DNA of 57,449 nt from Burkholderia ambifaria (GCF_001443045.1 NZ_LKPJ01000039.1:1-57449); one strand, 5' to 3'. Counted from the first letter of the stretch, positions 1 to 9,434 are shown. The notes: a model not told the origin generated them from the letters alone. Numbers and translations: made by a program.

Positions 1-1384
1 GCTTGCCGCCGTTGGACTTCACCATACGAATTAGCGCCGACAGGTCGGATTGGGGCAGGTCGAACTCTGCGTCCAGTTGCCTGAAGGCCTCGTCATAACC
101 GCTGAGCCAACTCAGCTCCTTCGGTAGCTCTGTCCGGACAGCCTCCACCAGCATCGCGTGCAAAAAGTGCACTTCTCGGCTGGCATCAAAGAAGCGGTAT
201 GGCCTGCCGCCCGGATGTTGTGTGACTATTGGGTCCGGATCGCTGATGAAGTAGTTCCACAACTGGGTGGTCGGCACCGAAAACCCCTTGAGGACGTTTG
301 CGTAGTCCTCCTCGTGGCGAAGGATGACCGCCGAGACTGGAACAATGGCGCCGCCTCGCAAGCGTCGCGAGCCATTGAGGACATGATGGATCAGGAACCG
401 ATGAATCCGACCATTGCCATCCAGGAAGGGATGCAAGTAGACGAATCCAAAAGCGACGCAGGCCGCTCTCACCAAGGGCTCCGGGCAGCGAAGATCGATT
501 TCGTTCACGAAGCGTTCCCAGCCTGCCATGGCCCGCCGGAGGTCTTCAGGAGGCGGCGGAAAAAACGTCACCCGCTGCGCCCCGTCCACAAGCCAGTTCT
601 GCTTCGTACGGTAGGATGCTTCCTGGCTGAAGACGTCGCGCACAATGACGTTTTGCAGCTCGACCAACCAGTTCTCTGTAACCAGTCTTTCTTCACCGGC
701 ATGTGCCAGCGATCGAACAAACCGCTCGGCTTTGTCGGCGCTGGGTTTTTCCCGCTCAATGCCAAAGCTGCTGCGAGTTTCCGACAGGTAGAGGTAATTC
801 ACGGCCCGCGCATAGAGCGTGGGGTCGGTCAGGCGGTCCAGAGTGTGATCCGCTTCGTCGAGCAGTTCATCCAGCGTCGGGCGTTCCGGCAGGGCCGCGC
901 GACGCACGAGCGGACAGAAATCTGGCGTGCCAGGGAGGTTGTCCCGCACGCGAAACTTCGGATTGTTTGTCGGACGCCCGGCCGTGAAATACTCATTGTC
1001 AGGAAGCGCGTCGACGTACGCGCCGGTGGGCGCAACTTCTACCGACAAGTTCTTTCGGGTCAGCCATTCCCACAGGAAGCACGCCCGGCGAATATGGGCG
1101 CCGTTGGGTGACGCCGAAAGCCTGCGAGCCAGCTCTCCCTCTGGCAGGTGCTCGAACACGGCATCGATGACCTCGAGGTTCACGCCTTCGTGCCGGAGGG
1201 CGAACTCAAGATGCCCAACCAGCGTCTCCTCGAGCGCAACACTGCGAGGAAACCAGAAACCGTTGTGCGCTGGTACCCGACGGTTTACCGAGCCACTGAT
1301 GAAGGACGGATGCGTGAGCGGACGGACGGGCAGGCTCAGCGTTCTGATCAGGTGTTCATAGCCGACCGGCTCCAGTTGGGACAT
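1..1384 (-). CDS. Fic-domain protein, 3' end cut by window
   Basis: Fic proteins transfer AMP or other phosphate-containing groups from nucleotides onto target proteins. The frame is open for 461 codons and runs off the left edge, so the C-terminus is missing. The core motif HPFLDGNGRIHRF lies near residues 316-329 and has the catalytic His and the phosphate-binding GNGR loop. Near residue 215 the segment YLSETRSSFGIERE resembles the (S/T)xxxE inhibitory helix of auto-inhibited Fic enzymes; this match is weak. The N-terminus (MSQLEPVGYEHL) is typical of large stand-alone Fic proteins. There is no clear ribosome binding site before the ATG, and the upstream DNA looks foreign (phased repeats), so the native promoter may be lost. 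No antitoxin-like partner is seen next to it. The Fic call is secure; target and activity are unknown. Confidence 0.85.
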   Translation of the reverse strand, partial: MSQLEPVGYEHLIRTLSLPVRPLTHPSFISGSVNRRVPAHNGFWFPRSVALEETLVGHLEFALRHEGVNLEVIDAVFEHLPEGELARRLSASPNGAHIRRACFLWEWLTRKNLSVEVAPTGAYVDALPDNEYFTAGRPTNNPKFRVRDNLPGTPDFCPLVRRAALPERPTLDELLDEADHTLDRLTDPTLYARAVNYLYLSETRSSFGIEREKPSADKAERFVRSLAHAGEERLVTENWLVELQNVIVRDVFSQEASYRTKQNWLVDGAQRVTFFPPPPEDLRRAMAGWERFVNEIDLRCPEPLVRAACVAFGFVYLHPFLDGNGRIHRFLIHHVLNGSRRLRGGAIVPVSAVILRHEEDYANVLKGFSVPTTQLWNYFISDPDPIVTQHPGGRPYRFFDASREVHFLHAMLVEAVRTELPKELSWLSGYDEAFRQLDAEFDLPQSDLSALIRMVKSNGGK

Positions 1385-1386
1385 GG

Positions 1387-1460
1387 GCTCGAAATTTATT
1401 CACGGTGCTCGAAATTTTGTCACAAATCGGAGACTTCGTCTCCATTGCTCGAAAAATTTT
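1387..1460. repeat. Three GCTCGAAA-type repeats on a 20-bp phase
   Basis: GCTCGAAATTT begins at 1387 and again at 1407. GCTCGAAAAATTTT begins at 1447, exactly two 20-bp periods later. The array abuts the Fic start codon. Iterated short repeats of this kind are found at the ends of IS21-family elements, so this may be a relic IS end. A regulatory array for the Fic gene is the alternative. No transposase frame is recognisable nearby. Confidence 0.4.
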
Positions 1461-1898
1461 CGCCCCGGTTGACGCTCGAGGCCGACGAGCCGGTCGACCG
1501 ACACGGTCACCTCTTCGGTCCGTGCCAATCGCGTAGCCGTCCGCTCGCGTACACCGTCTCGGTTGCCGCCAGTTGTTGGGCCACCGCGTGCGGTCTGATC
1601 GTCCCTGCTTGCCCGCTCGATTCAGTCTGCGTGCGCATCGAGCGCCGCCGGACGCGGGTACGTATCCCGCGCATTTGCCTCGGTTAGCTCGGGGCGCAGC
1701 TTCCCCACTCGATGAGCGCGCCGCCGGCTTGGCAGGCCGCGCCGCCTCGACGACCGCGGCTGGCGGCCGATCCTGGCCGCCGCCCCAATTGTATAAAGAT
1801 GGGTTGCCCATAGAGCCGACCGGTAGCGCCCAGAGTTGCGCCAACAGCGCTATCCGCCCTCTTCCGGCGTGTCCTGAAATGAAGGAGCGGAACTGCAA
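1461..1898. other. Unassigned junction DNA between Fic gene and helicase remnant
   Basis: About 440 bases without a recognisable gene. Several frames are open on the minus strand but none shows a family motif, and codon use is not consistent along any one of them. The direct repeat CTATCCGCCC occurs at 1850 and again at 1899, bracketing the point where helicase similarity stops. This looks like a recombination scar. Confidence 0.4.
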
Positions 1899-2640
1899 CT
1901 ATCCGCCCCTTCAGTTTATCGAGTCGGCATAACAACCCCGATAATGCGCCGTCGGCAAACGGGTCGGGCTCAAGCCTAGTGTTCAAAAGCTCCTGTTGCA
2001 GACCGTTCAGGCGAGTTTCAAACGGCAGTCGATCTTCGTCCTCATCGTCGCCGACACCATCCCGCTTCTTGACGAACTCGAAGGGACTCACCTTCGCGTA
2101 TCCAGGCAAGCCTCGAACGAAGGTCAGAATCTTCGAATGAAAAGTACAAACGACTGCTTTCGCCTCTTTGACTGGTAAGTCGATATCCCAAAGCGCACAC
2201 GTCTCGATAAGCTTCGTGACGAAGTCCCGCCGTGACATGTTCGTGAACGTCACGACGGCAAGCGGCGACAACTCGAATCCGAGATAGTGGTGCAGTAGCA
2301 ATATGCGGAGCACCAGTGTCGTCGATTTCCCGGAGCCTGCCCCCGCCACAACACAGGTCGAAGGCGTTGTACTGAAGATCATTCGCCATTGATCGTCGGT
2401 AGGTTGCTTGTAGTCCGGCAGCTTCGCCTGGACATCTGCTGTTACGCGTTGTCGGAGCGATTCATCGATCGGAAGTGACCAGCTATCGAAAGATTGTTAT
2501 CTATGCCCGGCCGTGCAAGCTCCTTGCTACGCCGATCGACGACTTCCAAGACCTGTTTGCCGTCTTCCAGCCCCTCCGCATGTCGGTTCTTGTGTCCGGC
2601 CTTTTCACCCGCCGCCTTTCCATCCGCATAGCCGGTTACT
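1899..2640 (-). pseudogene. UvrD/PcrA-type superfamily 1 helicase remnant
   Basis: The minus strand encodes the start of a UvrD-like helicase: a Q-motif-like PTDDQW, Walker A (AGAGSGKST), then VVTFTNMS (motif Ia-like) and CTFHS. An intact UvrD-like enzyme would be well over 500 residues; only about 230 remain. The N-terminal part (about 2500-2640) is in a different frame from the Walker A part, and the switch is explained by one missing base in the T-run near 2490. There is no usable ATG before the Walker A frame except the one at 2382, inside the conserved region. The 5' end abuts the broken porin at about 2640 and the 3' end dissolves into unassigned sequence near 1900. The gene is therefore truncated at both ends and frameshifted. 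Its original context, possibly an integrative element or defence module, cannot be told. Confidence 0.75.
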
Positions 2641-3664
2641 CTTGGAGAGCGCGTACCCGGTCATCACGTTAAACTGATTCCACCTCGGCCTTGCGCTGAC
2701 TGTGGCATTTGAATAACGGCCATCGGTGAACGGGTACGACATTGCCAGCGTCCATGTCGGCGTGACGAGATATCGGACGTTCGCCTAGTAGTTGCTAAAG
2801 CGCAGGTCCGTCGGAGAACCGGTGGGAACCGGCGCGAGGGAATTTCCAAGGTTGACCGCCGTTGCATCCGTCAACAGGGACTCGCTCCAGACCAGTCCAA
2901 ATGTTGCCGGGCCAAGGGCATAGTTCGCTCCAACGCCCCAGACCTGCTGGCGCATCGCGTGGAAGGTGCTGTCGCCTGAACTACTGGACCCGTCCAGTGC
3001 TCCGGCTGCACCGTCACCGGGACGATCTACCTGCATAAACGCCGTACTGAGTGTCAGCGGTCCTGTCGCGTACGTTACGCCTGCACTGAATGCGCGATTG
3101 TCGTTGAATCCACCCGCCGCATTCGAGAAAGCATATACTCCCCCAACCTTGAGACCCCGGTAATCGCTGCTCGCATACTTGATAGAGTTATCAAGCCGGA
3201 AAAAGTCCGAGAAGTTGTCATTGTCCATCGGATGCGAGAACTCCAGCCCTCCAACGAAACTCTGGGCGAGGCTGCGTGGCGCCAGATAGTCAACCACCGA
3301 GTCATACTGGCGGCCGACAGTAAGGGTGCCGTAGACAGGCTCGGAGAGCCCCACCCAGGCCTGGCGTCCGAATAAGCGGCCGCCTTGCTGGAACCCACCG
3401 GTTTGCCCCGAAAACCCGCCTTCGAGCCGGAACAGTGCCTTAAGTCCACCGCCTAGTTCCTCTGAACCAAGCAGTCCCCAGCGGTTGCCAACAATGTTCG
3501 AAGAAGATGCGAACACATTGCTGCGACCGGTTCCGGCCAGCGTCCGCTGGTTACTGACATATGACATGCCATTGTCAATAATGCCGTACATCGTGTACTG
3601 AACTCTGCGCCTAAGCGGCATGCCACAAAAATATAGCACTGAATAAAACAAGTTTTCTCTTCAT
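2641..3664 (-). pseudogene. Gram-negative porin, broken copy
   Basis: This is a decayed outer-membrane trimeric porin closely similar to the intact porin at 29600-30757; motifs GRQYDSVVDYLAPRSLAQSF and HPMDNDNF are shared. The original start is ATG at 3664 with AGGAGAC before it. Several lesions are visible: an in-frame TAG where the signal peptide should be cleaved (HAA*AQSS), a one-base insertion in the first beta strand, and a TAG at 2785-2787 replacing the Glu codon of the motif equivalent to NFEANVRY. Similarity ends at YALSK near 2641, so the last beta strands are lost. The longest remaining frame (2785-3651) lacks an export signal and cannot give a normal porin. Confidence 0.85.
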
Positions 3665-3845
3665 ATTTTGTCTCCTGAATCGTTTTTTTATTTTGTAGTC
3701 AGAATTTATATAATTTAACGAATAAAACACAGACTGCTGATACTGAGTTCCAGGTTGTCAGGCGGCTGGTTGACGTTTTCTTCCTGGATGGAATGAAACG
3801 ATTACCCTGCTTTCTGGCCCGTTATCGCAGGGCTGGTGCGCCTGC

Positions 3846-4277
3846 TCATTGCAGCCTATGGCCAAGGGCTTTCCTGCCCTGTGCCGCCACACCGGTGATC
3901 GCGATGCCAAGCAGACCACCGGCAATCGACAGATTCTTCCAAAACTGAAAGGTCATCTCGCCGCGGCTGACCGGGTCGTCGACCAGCCAGAACGGGTGTC
4001 CGACGAATGCGGTGAAAATCGTATATAACGCAAGGTAAGGCGCCAGTAGCCTGAGACGAATTCCAAAAATCAGCAGCAGGCCCCCAATCAAATCCGTAGC
4101 GATTGAGGGCGCAGCTAACGAGCTCGGTATGGGCATGCCTTTGGAGGCAAGGTATCCGACAAACCCTCCATAGGACAGTAGGTTCTGCACTCCGCCACAA
4201 ATGAATGGGACCGACAGCAGGATACGCGCCGCGGACAATACAACAGCGTCAAGACGACGATCGGGTGCTTCTTGCAA
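3846..4277 (-). CDS. DoxX-family membrane protein
   Basis: A 143-residue inner-membrane protein of the DoxX family, with four hydrophobic segments and the typical early motif ARILLSVPFICGG. Family members are linked to redox stress or quinone-linked oxidation, but the role of this one is not known. TTG at 4277 is chosen as the start because AAGGAG stands six bases before it; the longer frame up to 4343 has no such site and adds an unlikely polar N-terminus. It lies about 200 bases downstream of the exported cupin gene on the same strand and could be cotranscribed with it. Confidence 0.8.
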   Translation of the reverse strand: MQEAPDRRLDAVVLSAARILLSVPFICGGVQNLLSYGGFVGYLASKGMPIPSSLAAPSIATDLIGGLLLIFGIRLRLLAPYLALYTIFTAFVGHPFWLVDDPVSRGEMTFQFWKNLSIAGGLLGIAITGVAAQGRKALGHRLQ

Positions 4278-4474
4278 TTGGTTCTCCTTGTTCCTGATTG
4301 AAGCAGTCACGGTCGATTGACAGAAGCTCCGCCGCCAGTACACGTTTCCCGGCGCCTAGCAGCGCGGCTGACATCGGAAGCGCACACCGCCGGGATCTTC
4401 AGATGCCGATGCTGATACGGGACAGGTTTCACTGCCCGTCGGCTCAGCACTGCGAAAGCGCGAGCCGGAGAACA

Positions 4475-4972
4475 TCACTTGCCGGGTTTGGGTGCATCCG
4501 CCGGGTTTGCATACGTGGTCCCACTCGGACCGTATCCCGTGATTGCGACGAGAACGTCCTCATCTCGCGTCTCCCCGAAGTGGTTGGCGTGAGCGGGCTC
4601 TGTGTAGATACCTCCTGGCGGAAGGGCCTTGAGCTGCGACTGGTCATATTTGTCGCCAAATCCGACATAGAAGGTTCCCGATAGGACCGTCACAAAGCGC
4701 GAGTCCGGGTGCGAGAGCGGCATGATGCGCTTGTGCGGTGCGAGCCGCAGTAGCACGGTGTAGAGCTCCGGCCTGGTCGGGTCGCCGTAGAGCACCTGCG
4801 CGCTTTGTCCTTTGACTTGGGACACGCCCACAGTCTTTGATGCGCTCTCGCTGACCGAGAGCTGCTCGGGTGTGGCAATGAAGACTCCCATCGGCCCGCC
4901 GGCGGCCTGGGCCAGACCGGCCTGCGTGAGGACGGCCGCAGCCATCACCAGATTCTGGAAAGTCGACTTCAT
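4475..4972 (-). CDS. Exported cupin-domain protein
   Basis: A 165-residue protein with a clear Sec signal peptide (MKSTFQNLVMAAAVLTQAGLAQA). A single cupin barrel follows, with HP and VLSGTFYVGFG in the first cupin motif and EPAHANHFGE in the second, giving the histidines expected for a bound metal. Reaction and ligand are unknown. The start at 4972 is set by GGAGGAG seven bases upstream and by the signal peptide; the frame remains open to 5140 but that extension would bury the signal. The setting beside a DoxX gene suggests a periplasmic redox or stress role, which is inference only. Confidence 0.8.
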   Translation of the reverse strand: MKSTFQNLVMAAAVLTQAGLAQAAGGPMGVFIATPEQLSVSESASKTVGVSQVKGQSAQVLYGDPTRPELYTVLLRLAPHKRIMPLSHPDSRFVTVLSGTFYVGFGDKYDQSQLKALPPGGIYTEPAHANHFGETRDEDVLVAITGYGPSGTTYANPADAPKPGK

Positions 4973-5181
4973 AAGTACTCCTCCGTCATGGGAAAATACA
5001 TCCACAGGTACCTTTTGTGATTTCCCGGTGGAAGTGGTTGGAATCTCTGATGCCAGCGAAATGCTAACCGGTACCTGCAACCGTTCCTGTAACCATTTGG
5101 GATATTGGACTCGCCTTCCTTGAGGCAGGCGAGCGGCCAAACCGGGGGGCGTCTGCTCGCCCTCGTGGAACGCGTAGCCTG

Positions 5182-6648
5182 TCAGGCTGCCTTGATCATT
5201 TCCTCAATGACCTTTTTCGCATCACCAAACACCATCATGGTCTTGTCCATGTAGAACAGATCGTTATCGAGGCCGGCATAACCCGCAGCCATTGACCGCT
5301 TGTTGACGATCACCGTCCGGGCCTTGTAGGCCTCGACAATCGGCATACCCGCAATCGGCGACTTCGGATCAGTCTTGGCCGCAGGATTCACAACGTCATT
5401 CGCGCCAAGCACCAGCACCACATCGACCTGGCCAAACTCGCCGTTGATGTCCTCCATCTCATGAACGATCTCGTATGGCACTTCGGCTTCCGCCAGCAGC
5501 ACGTTCATGTGACCCGGCATCCGGCCCGCGACAGGGTGGATCGCATACTTCACGTCGATGCCTTTCTCGACCAGCTTGTCGGTGAGTTCCTTCAGCGCAT
5601 GCTGGGCGCGAGCAACCGCGAGACCATAACCCGGCACGATCACGACCGTTTCGGCATTGCCGAGCATGAACGACGCGTCTTCTGCCGAACCCGACTTCAC
5701 CGGCTTCTGTTCGCTCGCCCCCCCCGCCGTCGCCGCGCTTGCTTCGCTGCCGAAGCCGCCCAGAATCACGTTGAAAAACGAGCGGTTCATCGCCTTGCAC
5801 ATGATGTACGACAGAATCGCACCGGATGAGCCGACCAGCGAACCGGCAATGATCAGCATCGCGTTGTTCAGCGAGAAGCCGATACCCGCCGCCGCCCAGC
5901 CCGAGTACGAGTTCAGCATCGACACGATCACCGGCATGTCCGCGCCGCCGATCGGGATGATGATCAGCACGCCCAGCGCGAACGCAATCAGCGTCATGAT
6001 GATGAACGGCAGCCACGATTGCGTGAGGAAGAAGATCACGCCGAAGCCGATCATCGCGATCACGAGCAGCAGGTTGATCAGATGCTGGCCTGCATAAACC
6101 ACAGGCGCGCCCTGGAACAGCCGGAACTTGTACTTGCCCGACAGTTTGCCGAACGCGATCACCGAGCCGCTAAACGTAATCGCGCCGATGAACGTGCCGA
6201 TGAACAGCTCGATCCTGTTGCCGTACGGCAGGAAGCCCGGGATGCCTGCTTCAGTACCCAGTCCGAACGCAGCCGGTTCCGACACCACCGCATAAGCAAT
6301 ACACACAGCCGCCATACCGATCAGCGAGTGCATCGCCGCGACCAGTTCGGGCATCTTCGTCATCTCGACGCGCGCTGCGACGAATGCGCCAATCCCGCCG
6401 CCGACAATCAGCGCAACGAACACGAGCGACAGACCCAGCGAAAGATTCGAGCCGAGCACGGCCGCCTGCTTCGCGATCAGCGCGACGGTCGTGAGAATTG
6501 CGATCGCCATGCCGATCATGCCGAACATGTTCCCGGTTCCCGCAGTCTTCGGATTGGACAGCCCCTTGAGCGCCTGGATGAAACAGACGGACGCGATCAG
6601 ATAAAGGAGCGTAACAACATTCATGCTCACGAAATTCAGGTTCATCAT
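5182..6648 (-). CDS. pntB: NAD(P) transhydrogenase subunit beta
   Basis: PntB, 488 residues, the usual length. It makes the proton channel and the NADP(H)-binding domain of the proton-translocating transhydrogenase, which uses the membrane potential to reduce NADP+ with NADH. The first 270 residues are hydrophobic with many membrane helices. The C-terminal domain has the NADP-binding motif GYGLAVARAQ and the conserved KRSMAAGYAGLDN. The start codon overlaps the stop of the preceding gene (ATGA at 6645-6648), implying translational coupling. It is the last gene of a three-gene operon. A 7-bp hairpin arm pair (GGCGAGC at 5128, GCTCGCC at 5155) lies just downstream and could help end transcription, but has no T-run. 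Confidence 0.95.
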   Translation of the reverse strand: MMNLNFVSMNVVTLLYLIASVCFIQALKGLSNPKTAGTGNMFGMIGMAIAILTTVALIAKQAAVLGSNLSLGLSLVFVALIVGGGIGAFVAARVEMTKMPELVAAMHSLIGMAAVCIAYAVVSEPAAFGLGTEAGIPGFLPYGNRIELFIGTFIGAITFSGSVIAFGKLSGKYKFRLFQGAPVVYAGQHLINLLLVIAMIGFGVIFFLTQSWLPFIIMTLIAFALGVLIIIPIGGADMPVIVSMLNSYSGWAAAGIGFSLNNAMLIIAGSLVGSSGAILSYIMCKAMNRSFFNVILGGFGSEASAATAGGASEQKPVKSGSAEDASFMLGNAETVVIVPGYGLAVARAQHALKELTDKLVEKGIDVKYAIHPVAGRMPGHMNVLLAEAEVPYEIVHEMEDINGEFGQVDVVLVLGANDVVNPAAKTDPKSPIAGMPIVEAYKARTVIVNKRSMAAGYAGLDNDLFYMDKTMMVFGDAKKVIEEMIKAA

Positions 6649-6977
6649 GTACCCTCTCTGCCACTATCAGGACCCACAATCTTCCTCGGCTCCTTCCTCT
6701 TGAACATCTCCAGCATTCGCCTCGTGACGAGGAACCCGCCAAACACGTTCACGGCGGCAAGCGCCACTGCGACGGTACCGAAAAACTTGCCCGTGCTGCC
6801 AACGGTAAGACCCGCCGCGAGCATCGCGCCAACAATGACGATCGCCGAGATTGCGTTCGTCACGGCCATCAGCGGCGTGTGCAACGCCGGTGTCACATTC
6901 CAGACGACGTGGTAGCCGACGTAGATCGCCAGCACGAAAATGATCAGGTTAATTACGGTATGGTTGATGACTTCCAT
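6645..6977 (-). CDS. pntAB: NAD(P) transhydrogenase alpha part 2 (membrane)
   Basis: A 110-residue membrane protein matching the C-terminal transmembrane part of PntA as a separate subunit, as in Rhodospirillum-type enzymes. Three hydrophobic helices are visible, including LIIFVLAIYVGYHVVWNV and the conserved TPLMAVTNAISAI. The start is ATG with AAGGAGAGGGGGG in front. It follows the soluble alpha part after 11 bases and overlaps pntB by four bases. The three-polypeptide arrangement is usual for many proteobacteria and is not a broken gene. Confidence 0.93.
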   Translation of the reverse strand: MEVINHTVINLIIFVLAIYVGYHVVWNVTPALHTPLMAVTNAISAIVIVGAMLAAGLTVGSTGKFFGTVAVALAAVNVFGGFLVTRRMLEMFKRKEPRKIVGPDSGREGT

Positions 6978-6988
6978 CCCCCCTCTCC

Positions 6989-8125
6989 TTATGCCCTGGC
7001 CGTGACTTTAGGCGCGAGCAGCATGGCCGCGACGATGTCGTCCGTGAGATCGATATTGAGCCCGCCTTCCTTTGTGACGATCAGCTTCAGGAAGTCGAGC
7101 AGATTGCGTGCGTACAGCGCCGAAGCATCCGATGCGACCATCGACGCGAGATTCGTATATCCGGCGATCGTCACGCCATGCTTGATGACGACCTTGTCCG
7201 CTTCCGTCAGCGGACAGTTTCCGCCACGCTGGCCTTCGTACTCCGGGCCGCGTCCCGCCGCGAGGTCGATCACCACGGAACCAGGCTTCATCGCCTGCAC
7301 GGTTTCGACGGAAAGCAGCGTCGGCGCGGGACGGCCCGGAATCAGCGCAGTCGAGATGATCACGTCCGCCTGCTTCGCGCGCTCGTGGACGAGCGCAGAC
7401 TGACGCGTGAGCCACGAAGGCGGCATCGGCCTCGCGTAGCCGCCGACGCCTTGCGCTGCTTCGTGTTCCTCATCGGTTTCGTAAGGCACGTCGAGGAATT
7501 TCGCACCGAGCGACTCGATCTGCTCTTTCACCGCAGGCCGCACGTCCGAGGCTTCGATCACGGCGCCCAGACGCTTCGCGGTCGCAATTGCCTGCAAGCC
7601 CGCCACGCCCGCGCCAAGAATCAGCACGCGCGCGGCTTTCACTGTGCCCGCCGCCGTCATCAGCATCGGCATGAAGCGCGGATACAGATCGGCGGCGAGC
7701 AGCACCGCTTTGTAACCCGCAATGTTGGCTTGAGACGACAGTACATCGAGGCTTTGCGCACGTGTCGTGCGCGGTGCGGCTTCTAGTGCGAACGCAGTGA
7801 TGCCTGCCGTTGCGAGCTTCGATGCGTTCTCAGCATTGAACGGCTCCAGCATGCCGACCAGCGTTGAACCGCATTCAAGAAACGGCAATTCTGCGTCGGT
7901 CGGGCTCTGAACCTTGAGAACGAGCTCGGCGCCGAACGCGGCGGCCGCATCGACGAGGTCCGCACCGGCAGAAGCGTACGCGTCGTCCAGATAACTCGCG
8001 GCCGTACCTGCGCCGCTCTGTACGATAACTTTATGGCCCTGCGACACGTACTTCCTGACCGTCTCGGGCGTCGCAGCGACGCGCTTCTCGTACGGCCGCG
8101 TCTCCTTGGGTATTCCGATTAGCAA
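6989..8125 (-). CDS. pntAA: NAD(P) transhydrogenase alpha part 1 (NAD-binding)
   Basis: The soluble NAD(H)-binding subunit, 378 residues from the chosen start. It begins LIGIPKETRPYEKRVAATPE, the hallmark of the alanine dehydrogenase/PntA family, and has the Rossmann motif GAGVAGLQAI followed by the acidic EASDVR that selects NAD over NADP. A TTG start at 8125 is chosen because AAGGAG precedes it by six bases and the family signature begins immediately. The longer frame to 8215 adds 30 residues without similarity to the family. It is the first gene of pntAA-pntAB-pntB, so the operon promoter should lie in 8126-8270. Confidence 0.93.
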   Translation of the reverse strand: MLIGIPKETRPYEKRVAATPETVRKYVSQGHKVIVQSGAGTAASYLDDAYASAGADLVDAAAAFGAELVLKVQSPTDAELPFLECGSTLVGMLEPFNAENASKLATAGITAFALEAAPRTTRAQSLDVLSSQANIAGYKAVLLAADLYPRFMPMLMTAAGTVKAARVLILGAGVAGLQAIATAKRLGAVIEASDVRPAVKEQIESLGAKFLDVPYETDEEHEAAQGVGGYARPMPPSWLTRQSALVHERAKQADVIISTALIPGRPAPTLLSVETVQAMKPGSVVIDLAAGRGPEYEGQRGGNCPLTEADKVVIKHGVTIAGYTNLASMVASDASALYARNLLDFLKLIVTKEGGLNIDLTDDIVAAMLLAPKVTARA

Positions 8126-8270
8126 CGAAATCTCCTTTGCAATTCCCGCGCACGTAATGCGCAATAAAATGACTTTCGCGTGCCAGTGCAGGAAAACGGG
8201 GTCGCAGCCCTGCACGACGAGCAGAACCGGTACGCGCGACGTCCAGGCCCTGCCACTACAGCAGTGGAAA

Positions 8271-9434
8271 TCAGAACTTCGAGCGAATACCGACGATCGC
8301 TGCTACCTGATTTGCCGTCGAGGACGGCGAAAGCGTCGTGATCTGCGCAGTCGCATTCGCCCCGAACGAATTTTTCCCCGATGCATGTTGATAAATACCG
8401 ACTGCGTAAAGGTCGGTACGCTTCGAGAGGAAATAGTCGGCGCCCAGCATCGCCTGATGGATCTTCTCGCTCGTCACGCTGTAGCCTCTTGTGTAGTCAT
8501 ACGCCGCCCCCAACTGCAATGACGGGGTAACCTGATACTTGAAGTTGGCTTCAACGTTATGGAACTTTGCATCGCCCGATCTGGGCGAGCCGGCCGGTTG
8601 ACCGGTGACCGCCGTTTGGCCCAGTCCACCAAACTGCGTGTTGCTATACGTGGCACCCAGCGTGGCTGAACCGATTACGTACGCCGCCCCCGTCACGATC
8701 ACCTGCTGGGTTCTGGCTGACGCAAAACCCGAATACACCTGGGATCCCGACATGTTGGTCGCCGTTGCAGTCGATGAGGCATTGTTCCCGAAGAATGAAT
8801 AGTTCGGATTCTTAATATTCAGATAGGCTGCGCCCAGGGTGAGCGGTCCATGTGAATAGTTGACGCCACCTGACCAGATCTGGTTCCTGTTGAAATTGCC
8901 AGCGACGCCACCGAGACTGTACAAGCCGCCAAAGGTCAGACCGTGATAGTTCGCGCTTGCATACTTGATCGCATTGTTGACCCGGTTCGTGTTGTTCATG
9001 TTGTCCAGGTCGCCCGGGTGGCCGCCATAGAGGCTCGCCCATTGACTGGCCGCCTCAAGTTGGCCAGTGAAGTCGACCACCGAGTCATACTGACGGCCCA
9101 GCAGGACCGCGCCGTACCGGTCCGACGCCAGCCCGACATACACCTGCCGCCCGAACTCGTCGCCGCCCTGATTCAGACGACCCGTGTACGGGTTGAATCC
9201 GTTCTCGAGCACAAACAACGCCCGCAGGCCGCCACCCAGATCCTCATTTTCCCGCAGACCCCAGCGGCTACCCTGGATATTGCCCGAGCTTGCAGTGTAG
9301 AGCTTCTGTCCGCCTACGTTGTTTGCGTAGGCAAAACCGGCATCAACAAGTCCGTACAGCGTCACATTGCTTTGCGCATTGGCCGTTCCTGCGATCGATC
9401 CGATCGCAGTCAGCATAAAGATTGCCTTCTTCAT
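8271..9434 (-). CDS. Gram-negative porin
   Basis: An intact 387-residue outer-membrane porin of the burkholderial OmpC-like family. The signal peptide (MKKAIFMLTAIGSIAGTANA) is followed by the family start QSNVTLYGLVDAGFAYANN. RWGLRENEDLGGGL, FGRQVYVGL and LLGRQYDSVVDF mark the first strands and the constriction region, and the protein ends in a C-terminal Phe (IRSKF), needed for outer-membrane assembly. The start is preceded by AAAGGAGACGTC. It lies upstream of pntAA on the same strand and has its own AT-rich promoter region at 9435-9500. Substrate is not predictable. Confidence 0.93.
   Translation of the reverse strand: MKKAIFMLTAIGSIAGTANAQSNVTLYGLVDAGFAYANNVGGQKLYTASSGNIQGSRWGLRENEDLGGGLRALFVLENGFNPYTGRLNQGGDEFGRQVYVGLASDRYGAVLLGRQYDSVVDFTGQLEAASQWASLYGGHPGDLDNMNNTNRVNNAIKYASANYHGLTFGGLYSLGGVAGNFNRNQIWSGGVNYSHGPLTLGAAYLNIKNPNYSFFGNNASSTATATNMSGSQVYSGFASARTQQVIVTGAAYVIGSATLGATYSNTQFGGLGQTAVTGQPAGSPRSGDAKFHNVEANFKYQVTPSLQLGAAYDYTRGYSVTSEKIHQAMLGADYFLSKRTDLYAVGIYQHASGKNSFGANATAQITTLSPSSTANQVAAIVGIRSKF

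Noticed and set aside
6019..6915. 298-codon plus-strand frame opposite pntB/pntAB
   Set aside because: Same reason: complement of transmembrane coding sequence, no family match.
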